In this document: positions 22,021 to 31,897 of the stretch, piece by piece
Numbering within the stretch: position 1 is the stretch's first letter
Layout: the number at the start of each line of letters is the position of its first letter
Source: Orychophragmus violaceus
Taxonomy: Eukaryota; Streptophyta; Magnoliopsida; Brassicales; Brassicaceae
DNA: 64,000 bases
Direction: 5' to 3'
Assembly (NCBI GenBank): GCA_030180135.1
Contig: CM058237.1
Location: forward strand, 42,305,126 to 42,369,125
Program-made: the position numbers and the translations under genes
The notes under the pieces: generated by a model
The model's database searches: none
Told to the model about the DNA's origin: nothing
Seen by the model: only the letters and a program-made list of their open reading frames with translations

Positions 22021-23439
22021 TCATACTTGGTTTTCTGACATGGATCCCATTTCGGACTTAAAGGCTCCAAGCCACTTTTCGGAGTCCGGGCCCATCATTG
22101 CTTCCGCGAAGGTCGCTGGCTCGTCACTATCAATGATCATCAGATCATTTGAATCGGTCACGAGAAATCCATAGTATCTCTCGGGTTCGTGACGGATCCT
22201 TCCGGATCTGCGAACTTCAGGCTCCACAGGCGCCGGTTCCACAGAACTTTGTGGATCCAGCTGCTGCTCTTCCTCAGCAGGTTGAGCAATCTCCTGTGCA
22301 TCTCGAATTTCTTCAAGATGTACTTTACTCCCACTGTTTTTCTTAGAGAGAAACTCCCTCTCAAGAAAAGAACAGTCCCGAGCAACAAATACTTTGTTCT
22401 CAGATTGGTTGTAAAAGTAGTATGCCTTGGTTTCCCTAGGATAACCAACGAAGTAGCATTTATCTGATTTGGGTGCGAGCTTGTCAGTGATTAAACGTTT
22501 GACATAAGCCTCACAACCCCAAATCTTTAGGAAAGACAGGTTTGGAACATTCCCAGTCCATAATTCATGTGGTGTCTTTTCCACTGATTTAGATGGCACT
22601 CGATTTAGTGTAAACGCAGACGTTTCTAGAGCGTATCCCCAAAAGGATAATGGAAGATTTGAATGACTCATCATAGACCGAACCATATCCAATAAGGTTT
22701 GATTCCTCCTCTCTGACACTCCATTCCATTGAGGTGTTCCAGGAGGAGTGAGTTGTGAAACAATTCCACACTTTCTCAGATAGTCACTGAACTCTTGACT
22801 CAAGTATTCTCCTCCGCGATCCGATCGCAGAACTTTGATACTTTTGCCAAGTTGGTTTGGTACTTCATTCTTGAATTCCTTGAATCTATCAAAGGATTCT
22901 GACTTATGTCTCATCAAATAGACATAGCCATACCTACTGAAATCATCAGTGAAAGTAATGAAGTACTTGTAATTTCCTCTGGCAACAGTACTCATCGGCC
23001 CACATAAATCAATGGCCCTTTCATTGGGTTTGTTGAAAGGGGCTCTAATCATTTTGCCTTTCAAACAAGATTCGCATTTCTCACATGATTCAAAATCAAA
23101 TGAGCCCAGAAGCCCATTCCGATGGAGCCTTTGGATGCGTTTCTCATTGATATGGCCCAAACGACAATGCCATAAGAAAGTCGGGTTTTCGTCATTGGAC
23201 TTAAACCGCTTTGTATTTATGTTAAAGACAGGCATTTCTTGATTTAAAACATATAACCCATTTTCTAATGGGGCGCTACCATAAAATGTACCATCACGAT
23301 TAAAAGAACAAACTTTATTCTTAACAGCAAAATCAAAACCTTCCAAATCCAAAACGGAAACTGAAATTATGTTTCTGCTAATCGCAGGTACAAAGTAGCA
23401 ATTATTCAAAGCTAAAATCATGCCCGAAGGTAAAGACAA
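22021..23439 (-). CDS. pol: Copia GAG-pre-integrase and integrase (middle of polyprotein)
   Basis: A 472-codon open frame. It has an HHCC zinc region (CRLGHINEKRI, then CEKCESCLKGK), then an integrase core with Asp in DLCGPM, Asp in LRSDRGGEY and Glu in GVSERRNQTL. The C-terminal integrase-specific tail includes FVGYPRETKAYYFYN, followed by an acidic/Pro linker and RSGRIRHEPERY. A few residues normally just upstream of the first Asp appear deleted, so activity is doubtful. It would integrate cDNA in the nucleus. The frame is bounded by a TGA upstream (near 23476) and a TGA downstream (about 22018-22020). Confidence 0.88.
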   Translation of the reverse strand: MSLPSGMILALNNCYFVPAISRNIISVSVLDLEGFDFAVKNKVCSFNRDGTFYGSAPLENGLYVLNQEMPVFNINTKRFKSNDENPTFLWHCRLGHINEKRIQRLHRNGLLGSFDFESCEKCESCLKGKMIRAPFNKPNERAIDLCGPMSTVARGNYKYFITFTDDFSRYGYVYLMRHKSESFDRFKEFKNEVPNQLGKSIKVLRSDRGGEYLSQEFSDYLRKCGIVSQLTPPGTPQWNGVSERRNQTLLDMVRSMMSHSNLPLSFWGYALETSAFTLNRVPSKSVEKTPHELWTGNVPNLSFLKIWGCEAYVKRLITDKLAPKSDKCYFVGYPRETKAYYFYNQSENKVFVARDCSFLEREFLSKKNSGSKVHLEEIRDAQEIAQPAEEEQQLDPQSSVEPAPVEPEVRRSGRIRHEPERYYGFLVTDSNDLMIIDSDEPATFAEAMMGPDSEKWLGAFKSEMGSMSENQV

Positions 23440-23475
23440 TTCATAGGTGCCTACGGCCAGTGCAGCAACCGTAGC

Positions 23476-24170
23476 TCAATTCCCGACCCGTAGCTCCACT
23501 TGTCCTTTCTTCAGCGTTCTACTGTTTCTTAGTGCCTGCACATCAGTACAAATGTGAGTACCGCAGCCGGTATCCAATACCCACGAAGTAGAACTAGAAG
23601 ATATAACATTAAGTTCGATAACATAAATACCTGAATCAGACGCATCATACGTCTTCTTCAGCTTCTTGTAATCTTCCATGAACTTCTTGCAGTCTCTATT
23701 CCAATGCCCTAACTGCTTGCAGTAGTTGCATTTATCCACAGGAGAAGGCCCGGATTTGGGCTTCGGCTTGGGCTTGTCCTTACTTTCAGTCTGGACAACT
23801 TGGGCCTTTCCCTTATCCTTCTTAGGTTTCTTAAACCTTTTACCCCCTTGTACCATCAGTACACTGGGAGTTGCCTTCTTGAGATTCGGCTCTGCTGTCT
23901 TCAGCATGCCGTGCAACTCAGTCAATGTCTTAGTCATGTTTTGCATGTTGTAGTTCATGATGAACTGATCAAAACACGACGGCAAAGACTGCAGAATCAT
24001 GTCAGTGGCTAGCTCCTGGCTAATGGCACAGTCCAGTTTCCCCAGGTTATCAATGTAACCCATCATTTTAAGGACATGAGGACTTACTGGACTGTCCTTA
24101 GCCAGCTTGCAATCCATGATAGATTTAACCGTCTGGTATCTCTCTGCGCGAGCTTGCTCCTGAAATTATT
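23476..24170 (-). pseudogene. gag: Copia gag (C-terminal part) and protease, N-terminus missing
   Basis: The open frame runs from 24117 and is readable to about 24170. It contains the late UBN2/gag region (ATDMILQSLPSCFDQFIMNY), a Lys-rich segment and a CCHC zinc knuckle CNYCKQLGHWNRDC. The aspartic protease active site follows as SWVLDTGCGTHIC. It ends at a TGA (23473-23475) in a Gly position, after which the pre-integrase frame continues. The first roughly 100 gag residues are missing: only about 270 bp separate the primer site from this segment, and that space is filled by two dyad units. Loss of the gag N-terminus should abolish particle formation from this copy. Confidence 0.85.
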
Positions 24171-24187
24171 TTGCGAGTTTTCGCTCT

Positions 24188-24310
24188 GTGTCGATCGACG
24201 CACGCTTTGCACCGATCGACACGCTGCGACAAACCCTAAAATTATTTACGTGTTTTCGCTCTGCATCGATCGACACACGCTTTGTGTCGATCGACACACT
24301 GCGAAAACAC
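24188..24310. repeat. Two tandem dyad-pair units with terminal inverted repeats in copia leader
   Basis: Dyads at 24188, 24209, 24263 and 24284 (21-bp spacing in both pairs). The second unit is bounded by perfect 10-bp inverted repeats GTGTTTTCGC (24250-24259) and GCGAAAACAC (24301-24310). The two units repeat with a period of about 74 bp, sharing TTTTCGCTCTG upstream and TGCGA downstream. Confidence 0.85.
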
Positions 24311-24444
24311 AGGTATCGAATTTTCAACAGGTGCTTTAATCCGAGATTAACACTTGAAAACACGATTTTCACAGGCAATAAACAATTCAACAAACTCATT
24401 TTTCGAATTAATTGCATCATATTCTATAGCTAAACCCTAACAAC

Positions 24445-24456
24445 GCTCTGATACCA
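24445..24456 (-). other. Primer-binding site of the copia element
   Basis: Minus strand TGGTATCAGAGC one base after the 5' LTR end; tRNA-Met type. Confidence 0.9.
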
Positions 24457-24457
24457 C

Positions 24458-25160
24458 TGTTGGATCTCCTAGGATCTAGGGTTTGATATATTGAATATAC
24501 CAACCTCGTTCTTACCTTGAACTGGCAGAGGAATTGGTGAACGAGATCAGTGAGCAACGCAGATGCCTTGCCTCTACCAGATACATACGCACACAAGCTG
24601 GAAACGGGATGCTAGTGTCGGATCAGTGGGATCTAAGAGTTTCTGGTGTTTCTGCTTTTCTGTCAGAAAGAAGAGAAGACGGCTAGGGTTCAGGTCGACC
24701 ATATAAGACCTTATATATCGACCTGGAAATGACATCCCAAACCGTCGGACAATCCCGGCTCGGTTACGTCATTAATTCGAAACATCAGTTTCGGAACCCG
24801 ATGTGCAACGATCGACACACTTACTGTGTCGATCGACACACCTCCACGAAAAGCCCGCATCGATCGACGCACTCATGCATCGATCGACACACACATTGTA
24901 AAAGTCTATGTAAATGTGTATCCAATACACATAAGTATGATCATTACCATAATGATCATTCCCACTTTCATGCTTCCAGTTTGCTTAGGTTTGTGACCCT
25001 ATAGGATCATATAATACTGGCAGTAAGTCTACAACTTACAGACTGCAAGAGGCTTCTAGCAAAACATTGCAACCGCCCAGTATTATACGAATGTCTGATC
25101 TCGACACACAACTATCATTAGGATTGAGTACAAGTGTGATTTCAGGACACTATCCCAACA
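24458..25160 (-). repeat. 5' LTR of the copia element
   Basis: 703 bp, paired with 19023-19725. Followed by the CGATC duplication at 25161-25165. Confidence 0.95.
24711..24717 (-). promoter_or_regulatory. TATA box of the copia LTR
   Basis: Minus strand TATATAA. The four dyads at 24805-24890 lie about 90-175 bp upstream of it. Confidence 0.6.
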
Positions 25161-25165
25161 CGATC

Positions 25166-26160
25166 AAAGAACACATGGACTCTTACTATGTTTGCATCTT
25201 ACCACTCAACTGTTGCTTCTGGTTCCTTTCTTCTCTTTTCCCTTCCTTAGCACTTATTTTTCCCCACTGGGTATCATTTTATTTTTTCTATCAGTGCTCT
25301 TCCCTTACTGGGGCATACTTTGGACATGTTTCCATGGATGCACAGGAGGTAATAGGGGTCTCTACCACTCCCGTGACCACTTTGAAGCTACTAGCTTATC
25401 CTTAGTTTATTTATTTATTTATTTATTTATTTACTTTCAAGGAAGAAGAGAAGGGAACCATAATCAGACATGTTAACAAGCTGTGCTAGAACCAATAGAG
25501 AAATCCGACTCAAAGTATACCAAGCTCATAGGAGAGAAAATTAAGTCAAGTTAAAGGTGAAGTCAAGTAATGGATTCTCTGAATACCTGAAGTGATATGG
25601 GTGTCCTCAGTAGGCTGGTCAGAGTTGGGTTTTCTAATAGTCATAGATCATCTGCAACTCATCCCATGGTCACTTAAGTTCCTGCAAGTGTGGTAATCTC
25701 CTCAAAAAGTCATTGTTTCCTACTCAATTTGACTCAATAAAACAAATTTGGACTGACTCTAAGAAAACAAAAAGCGTGCGTCAGTAGCTACCTCCCCCAC
25801 ACTTGAAACACACTGTCCCCAAATGTGTCAAGCCCAGGTTTGGCGAGAAAAATCGGAAATAAGAGAATCCGAAAAGAGTCAGAACACTTACCTGTCGTCG
25901 GCCTGCGTCGATCGATGCCACAAGTGGTGTCGATCGATGCAAGGTGAATATGCTCGCGGTTATGTAGATAACCGGTGTCTGAACCGCAATTAAATCGGCA
26001 AACCATAAATCGCATCTGCGTCGACCGATGCACTATATGTGTCGAATGATGCAGTGCGATTCTGCCTTTTTCACGCCTTTGAACACACAAAAATAGAAAA
26101 TCAAAAATACCAAATCAAATGAAAAATGAAAAGAAAGACGAACCTACTAGTGGGTTGCCT
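25166..26160 (-). other. Athila C-I 3' internal non-coding region
   Basis: It matches the non-coding regions at 33000-34010, 37560-38570 and 50860-51700. It holds a (TTTA)n run at 25407-25433, a third PPT-like copy at 25791-25806 and dyad pairs at 25905/25927 and 26018/26039. The conserved phrase GTGGGTTGCCTCCTACTCAGC near 26152 marks the usual gene border. No gene is present. Confidence 0.7.
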
Positions 26161-26360
26161 CCTACTCAGCGCTTGTTTAAAGTCAATAGCTTGACTATGG
26201 ATAGGAGATCGGACTTATGGGGGATTCAACAGAGACTTTTAGTGACTCTGTGAATATCTCTTCAGCCAAGGTGGCGTATAAGCTTTCGGATCATGAGATG
26301 TCCCAAGAAAAGGCGAACAGAACCAGGGCGGGAGTGAAGCTTGGGTGGGATTCTGCGTTT

Positions 26361-27031
26361 TCATGCATTCAAAGCTGAGGGATTAGGAGATTTGAGTTTA
26401 GAAGATCCATACCTTTGCTTTGGTGGAAGAGAGAGATCTGGAGCTTTCTTCTTAAGAGCAGTTGCAGGATCAGAAGATGTTAGAGCAAGTTCAAAATGAA
26501 TTGCCATCTTCTTTTCTCCAACAGGAATCTTTGGTTCCGCTTCCACATTGAATCTCTATCCATCGATGGTGGATTTCTGCAGCTTATCCATCTTGAACCG
26601 CAATGGCTCATCTCCCAGGTGGAGATCAATCAGACCACATCGCATATTTATCACAGCTCCAGCAGTAGCTAAGAAAGGTCTACCAAGTAACAAAGGATCA
26701 TCTGGCTCAATGTTATACTTGAGCACTACAAAGTCCGTTGGAATCAAGTAGTTTCCAATTCTGACAGGAACATCCTCAAGAACTCCTTCCGGATACCTTT
26801 TTGATCGATCAGCTAGGATAAGAGAGATCCTAGTGGGCTAGAATTCCATCATTTCCAATCTCTCAGCCACAGAGTATGGCATGAGATTCACACAAGATCC
26901 TAAATCACACAGAGAACGCTTGAATTTGTCCTTAGAGATGGAACAGTCGAGCACAAAGGCTCATGGGTCTGGTATCTTCTCTGTAATCTGAATCAGCTTC
27001 TTTTCCATCACTTTCATGCAGTTAGCCACTT
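26361..27031 (-). pseudogene. Athila C-I aspartic protease, broken
   Basis: Protease motifs are readable on the minus strand: SLCDLGSCVNLMPYSVAERL (catalytic D-L-G) near 26880-26930, NYLIPTDFVVLKYN near 26715, and LGRPFLATAGAVI near 26665. In-frame stops occur near 26962 and 26839 and at 26556, and a frameshift separates it from the gag frame at 27032. It would cleave Gag-Pol in particles. The flanking pol (RT, IN) that normally follows is absent: the sequence runs directly into the 3' non-coding region. Confidence 0.75.
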
Positions 27032-27850
27032 CTAGCTCCTGTTTAGACAGTTTAGGAACCTTAGGATATGGCACAAGGGGTTATAGACTCGTTCTAGGAC
27101 TGTTGCAGGTTTCTGGTCTCGTCCGGGATCTGTGTCGACCGATGCACGATGTGTGTCGATCGACACAAGGCAATTTCGAGCAATTCCATCGGACGTATCG
27201 GGACTGTGTGGATCGATGCACGAGTTTTGTCGATCGATGCTTGTCTCAGACAGACAGAATTCACCCAAAAAATCCGAGATTATGCTCTCTTCTTCTTCCA
27301 GCAAGTCAATCCCATCTCCTGTGATCACAGCATTAACGTATTGCTTCTGTTCAGCTTTCCCAGCTTCATTTTGCCTTTGTATTGCTCCAGTTGTTTGTTG
27401 AACTTGGACATCTAGTTTCTTCACATGTGTGCTCAAAGATTCAAACTTCCCATTCAGATCTTCATACAATGCATCTATCTTTGAGTTGAAGGACACAGTG
27501 ATCTGTTGTTGTCCCTCAAGAAACTTCTCCATCATGGCTTCCAATCTGCTCTTATGTGTAGGTGCAGGCGGTGCTTGGTAAGAAGAAACAGCATAGTTCC
27601 TCGAGAAGGAGTTACTCTGTTGCTGGAAGGGTTTCTGAAAAGCAGATTCCTGATTGTAGAATCCAGTCCCTCCAACGTAGTTGTTAGCTTCTTGTGCATA
27701 CTTTCCAAGTAGAAGACTATGCAGAGAGCCAACTTTGTTCTTCAGCCCAGCTATCTGCGAGCTGTCAATCCCTGAGCTGAAAAAACCATTTTGATACATC
27801 ATCCTTACGGATCTTTTAGTCTTTTTAGTGCTTCGGCGAAAGGTGTCCAT
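27032..27850 (-). CDS. gag: Athila gag C-terminal remnant, open frame containing dyads
   Basis: A 272-codon open frame. Residues of about 1-60 carry RMMYQNGFFSSGIDSSQIAGLK and the conserved LLLGKYAQEANNYVGG segment. A Gln/Ser-rich stretch (QKPFQQQSNSFSRNY) follows, and a coiled-coil-like region (LEAMMEKFLEGQQQITVSFN ... HVKKLDVQV) matches the C-terminus of Athila gag. The N-terminal gag core seen in the element at 61851-62745 is missing. Two dyad pairs near the C-terminus are read in frame as SIDRQ...CIDPH and SIDTHRASVDT. The only ATG of the frame (27848-27850) lies inside another dyad. It is probably not functional capsid. Confidence 0.65.
   Translation of the reverse strand: MDTFRRSTKKTKRSVRMMYQNGFFSSGIDSSQIAGLKNKVGSLHSLLLGKYAQEANNYVGGTGFYNQESAFQKPFQQQSNSFSRNYAVSSYQAPPAPTHKSRLEAMMEKFLEGQQQITVSFNSKIDALYEDLNGKFESLSTHVKKLDVQVQQTTGAIQRQNEAGKAEQKQYVNAVITGDGIDLLEEEESIISDFLGEFCLSETSIDRQNSCIDPHSPDTSDGIARNCLVSIDTHRASVDTDPGRDQKPATVLERVYNPLCHILRFLNCLNRS
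27132..27240. repeat. Two dyad pairs within the Athila C-I gag frame
   Basis: Dyads at 27132, 27153, 27206 and 27227; both pairs are spaced 21 bp. They sit inside an open frame without breaking it. Confidence 0.85.
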
Positions 27851-27925
27851 CGATGCAGGAAGAGCGTCGATCGATGCAATGCGAAAACGATGTCGATCGA
27901 CACACAGGACCGTGTCGATCGATGC
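27843..27925. repeat. Two dyad pairs in the Athila C-I leader
   Basis: Dyads at 27843, 27864, 27890 and 27912 (spacings 21 and 22). Each pair is followed by RYGCGA or RGGCGA (AATGCGAA, AAGGCGAA). Confidence 0.85.
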
Positions 27926-28041
27926 AAGGCGAATCTAGGCGTACCTGAAACGCAAGAAAATAGGAAAAAAAATTAGTAACCAAAACAAAAACGAAAAACC
28001 TAGTCTAAACCCTAAGTTCAAATCTATCGAAGACTCAAAAG

Positions 28042-28061
28042 AGTCCCCGGCAACGGCGCCA
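28042..28061 (-). other. Primer-binding site of Athila C-I, tRNA-Asp type
   Basis: Minus strand TGGCGCCGTTGCCGGGGACT, the primer sequence known from Athila elements, six bases from the 5' LTR. Confidence 0.92.
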
Positions 28062-28067
28062 AAAACT

Positions 28068-29234
28068 TGATACGATCAGAGTTTTAATCCCTAGATATAC
28101 ACTGCAAGTGCACAGACGTGAACCAGTAGTATATAGGGTATCGAATCCATAGAGACTCTAGACTCTTGCGATAGATTATAGAATTTCAGGTTAAGCTAGG
28201 TGAAACAGAGAATAAGCAGTAAATCAAGCAATACAGTAAATAGATCGGTTTGTAAACAAGAAGGCAAAGCGTCAAGTCTAGGGAGTTCTCAGGAAATCAG
28301 GAACACAGGCTAATCAATCAATCGGGATCTAATTAAGAACTGTTCTAGAACTAGAATCACATAATTATAACAGACCAACTTTCGTTGCAAATATTATCTA
28401 TGTCTAACAACCTAGCAAGCCAACTTTCGTTGCGAATCCTAGAGTTCTAAACAAGCATTAATCTCAGGTTCTTTCGTTCACAATTCTCCTAAGCCAAATT
28501 TCTTTGCGAATAGTCAAATTACTCATCTAAGTTCTTTCTAGTTAATTAATCAACTTTCGTTGCAGAAATCAACCTAACATCATAAATCTGGGTAGCTAAT
28601 TCAGATTTAGCATTAAGAACAACCCTAGATGAAGAACTAACAGATATGAATCCCTACAGATTGATCAACTTATAATTCCATGAAATCCCTAATGAGAATC
28701 CCTAAACCTAACAGGTAAACTACTCAGACATGATCATTGAAATTGAAGACATGTTGAATAGAAAACCAAATAGCATATAATAGATAAAGAAACTGGGGTT
28801 CAAAATCTCTTCTCTCTCGAGTTCAAGATCAGCCCCTAACTCTCTCAATGTAAAATAAAGCGTAGCCTAAACAAATGGCTTAAAAACCCTAATATAATGA
28901 TCTAATCACGGCTGGGGCTTCTTTGTAATTATGAGAAACTTTTGGGCTTTGTTGCAAATTCCAAACTCTTCATTAACCGCCGAGAAAAGCCTTATACGCA
29001 TGTGTGTCGATCGATGCACATGTTTTGTCGATCGACACAATCATCTGTGATCGGCAGTGAACTCTATCTCTCGGGTTAAATCTCCAAAATGCTCCAGAAT
29101 GCGCTATAATGTCCAAATCCGCTCCAAACGTTTCTAGACCTGAAAAAATACATAAAAGGACTACAAAGGACTCTAAAAGACTCGATAAGAAGACATATAC
29201 CATGGTTAAAAGCCCTAAACTCCATGGTATATCA
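28068..29234 (-). repeat. 5' LTR of Athila C-I
   Basis: Nearly identical to 17571-18736. Dyads at 29004 and 29025. Followed by ATAAC. Confidence 0.92.
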
Positions 29235-29390
29235 ATAACCTAGCTTTTCGTCTACAACACTTTCTTGGTCTAACGACCTATTGCAACCTCGAATACACAA
29301 ACCTATCGATCTATATGGTTTGCTATCCCTAACTCGAAATCTACCAGCAATCAGCGAATCTATTAATGCAGTAATGCTCACCTAACAGAC

Positions 29391-29660
29391 CATCTAGCGA
29401 TCCAGCAGATGCGTTTCTAACAACCTAGCGGTCAAACAAATGCAACACTACAACCCTAACAACCAAGCAATTCATTTCTACCAACCTAACGATCACACAG
29501 ATGCAAGGTTACCAACCTAACGGTCAAATGAATGCATTGCTAACAGTCCTAACAGTCGAACCAATGCAATGCATCAAAACAAGCTAACACCCTAACGATC
29601 AAACAGATGCAGCTATTCAAAATCATAAACTAGTAACCTAACGAGCAAGCAATGCATCAA
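29391..29660. repeat. Degenerate 31-bp minisatellite in element E
   Basis: Units resemble TACCAACCTAACGGTCAAAC followed by AGATGCAATGC. At least five units at 29417-29570 are 30-31 bp long, with further diverged copies on both sides. Non-coding. Confidence 0.75.
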
Positions 29661-30107
29661 TCAAACACGCAAAGAAACATTCAAAACTCAAACAAAAAAT
29701 CATGCAACAAGCAATCAAACAATCAATGGACCGGCTCATCATCACGGAAATGTCCATGCGTCATCTCATGAGTCCTGGTGAGTGATCGCTTTTTCCGACC
29801 ATCATTTGTTTTTACATCGTAATTATAGCGTATTCACAAACCATCACATGCATACAATAAAATTACTTTGTTACTCGAAACGATAAATTGAAATACTCTG
29901 CATCCACTACATACATAAAACATCAACATCCATATATCAAAGTTTTAGTACATAATTTGATCGAATTCTACTACTAGCGGTCGCCCCATCATTAAAAAAA
30001 AACAAAATCAAGCGCCGCTACATATCCGAGAATCGTCAATGACGAATAATACGCCAATCTATATACAGTAAAAAAATGAGTTAGAACCCTACTTACCTGG
30101 GCCTACT
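29661..30107 (-). other. Element E internal region, no gene seen
   Basis: AT-rich DNA between the minisatellite and the stop of the zinc-motif ORF. I see no ORF or known site. Confidence 0.5.
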
Positions 30108-30989
30108 CTAATACCTAAACCTAGAACCTCCAACAATACCGGTACGCCTCGCAGAGGCGGCAGTACGGCTCATGGAAGTATCCATGGAAGGTGTGTCAGG
30201 GGGATGGTGTGGGTGTGCGGCGTGTGTGGATGGTTCTGGTGTAGGCGTCGTGCTGGGACGAGGGTCTGCAATCGGGCCAATGGGCGTAAGATGGCTGTCG
30301 TGACCGCAGACGTGGCAGATGACCGGTGGCGGTACTGGCTGGTAAAGCTCGCGGTAGCGAGGATCGGTCAGGAGAGGGCACCAGTGAAAATAGAACCCGG
30401 TGGCTCCGCAAGCATCGCAACGCAGATACTAAGGCGGCTCGGAAGACAGAGGTGCAGACGAGTCAGCCTGAGTAAGTCCAAAGAGGTGCAGACGAGTTAG
30501 CCTGAGGAAGTGGCTGGTGATGAGCATCGAGATGCTGTTCCGGGACGTCCGCGAGTAGGCCAGTCTGCTCGGCCAGCTGATCTTCCCAGTCGCGGTATTG
30601 AGAGGATCAATGAGATCCATCGGAAGGTCGAAGTCCGGGAGAAAGTCCAGTAAATCGTCTCTTGGACTGTATGGCTCTAGTAGGGCAGGTACCTCGGGGA
30701 GAGGTTCCTCCTGCAGAGGTGGAAGAGACGGTAATGGTGGCAGTCCGCTACCCAAAGCCGCAATAATATCAAGATAGCCGACATAAGGGTCAGTAGAATT
30801 GGCATCATCCCTGAGAGCTGCAGGGAGAGGAGATGGAGGAGATAAGGTGGCAAGCACCGCTGCGGATGCACCAACTGGTGCACGAAGTGGAACAGGGGTG
30901 CGATCAGAAGTACGCGAACCCCGAGCTGACGATAGGGCACGCTGCCCCGAACGAATCCGGCCTGATCCAGCTGATCCGTGACCACTCAT
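30108..30989 (-). pseudogene. Unrecognised ORF of element E with C-terminal Cys/His motifs, one in-frame stop
   Basis: Starts at ATG 30987-30989 (MSGHGSAGSGRIRSGQ) and runs 293 codons to TAG at 30108-30110, with a single in-frame TAG at 30429-30431. The N-terminus is Ser/Arg/Gly-rich and basic. The middle is Pro/Leu/Asp-rich and acidic (repeated LP and DLLDFLPDFDLPMD). After the stop come CDACGATGFYFHWCP and CHVCGHDSH, a pattern that could bind zinc. A splice-acceptor-like TTTTTGGTTTCAG lies 75 bp upstream, suggesting a spliced leader from the LTR. It occupies the gag position but does not look like gag, and I recognise no family. It could be a captured host fragment or an element-specific protein. 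Confidence 0.55.
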
Positions 30990-31223
30990 GTTGTCGAAGC
31001 CGAACCACACCACACACACCAACCCTCCTGGGGCACGCTGCTGCGAGTCTGAAACCAAAAACATAAGAATGTTAGTACAATTCTAATAAAATTTCTAACT
31101 TCCCATTCCCCCTGGGTTTGACAAATGCGGCTCGGTTTCCTAATGGATGTTTGGGAGACTTTGACTCGATAATACACGGAAAAACTTAGAAAATGAAGCG
31201 TTTCGAAATCCATGATGAACCAT

Positions 31224-31235
31224 GCTCTGATACCA
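31224..31235 (-). other. Primer-binding site of element E
   Basis: Minus strand TGGTATCAGAGC five bases from the LTR end at 31241; tRNA-Met type, as in element A. Confidence 0.8.
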
Positions 31236-31240
31236 CCTTT

Positions 31241-31888
31241 TGTAACCCTCTTTCCCGTTATCCGCTGACCGACGAGCTAACCGGTCAACAATCAAACAAG
31301 AACATGACCTATCGAACCCGAGCAGGCCAAACGAGAAAAGTTCGTCACAATACGAAGCCAGAGACAGTCCGGTTTGATACAATGGCTCGTACCAAACAGT
31401 CCTTGACCCTGTTTACCTCGCTTCCACAATACAAGGCTTTTCAACCTGTATTGCTTCCACGAGTTGTGTCGGTTCGGACTAAACACTTTATCAGGGAAGC
31501 GATTTCATTTCTAAGTATTTTTAAGTCTTTACAAACAATTTGCCTATTTAATTCTAATTCCAAACAATCAAAAATAAAGAGGCGCCATAAAAACCCGAAC
31601 CGAAATAAACCACACAAAACCATTGTATCAAACCCTGGCCCAAAAGCAATCCTGAAACTACACCGAGGACCTCCCACGTCCGTTGAGCTAGGCCAAACCT
31701 AAAAACAACAAAAGAGTCTAATGAGTGATCTAGAATCACCCAGCGACTCGGTCCCTACTAAGGCTTCTAGTCTAACCTATGAATACAAATCTCGCCCCAA
31801 AACCCAAAAGAACAATCAAAAGGACGAAAATAGTCTATCACATGCCACCGTGATGTGATAAGCTCCACAACACACAAGCATTCTCCAA
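31241..31888 (-). repeat. 5' LTR of element E, U5-side piece
   Basis: Begins TGTAACCCTCTTTCCCG and matches 6220-6870 of the family A LTR over its length. It is cut near 31888 by the tandem Athila array. The rest of this LTR appears to be 41815-42740. Confidence 0.7.
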
Positions 31889-31897
31889 CCAAGAAAG

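Larger units (their letters stand above)
19023..25160 (-). mobile_element. Copia element, recent, inside Athila C-I
   Basis: 6138 bp with 703-bp LTRs (19023-19725 and 24458-25160) bounded by TGTTGG...CCAACA. CGATC lies at 19018-19022 and 25161-25165. It has a tRNA-Met-type primer site, a polypurine tract and gag-PR-IN-RT-RNase H order on the minus strand. I count about a dozen LTR mismatches in 703 bp (near 98% identity). Two nonsense codons and a missing gag N-terminus disable this copy. Confidence 0.95.
17571..29234 (-). mobile_element. Athila C-I: non-autonomous Athila derivative
   Basis: Minus-strand Ty3/Gypsy Athila-type element. The LTRs are 17571-18736 and 28068-29234, nearly identical. 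ATAAC lies on both sides (17566-17570 and 29235-29239). The primer site is tRNA-Asp type. The internal region keeps only the C-terminal part of gag and a broken protease; the gag core, RT, RNase H, integrase and ORF-1 are absent. A copia element sits inside at 19023-25160. High LTR identity says it inserted recently. Confidence 0.9.

Noticed and set aside
23726..24433. Plus-strand ORFs across the copia gag and leader, rich in RH and ID repeats
   Set aside because: They are antisense shadows of gag and of the dyads.
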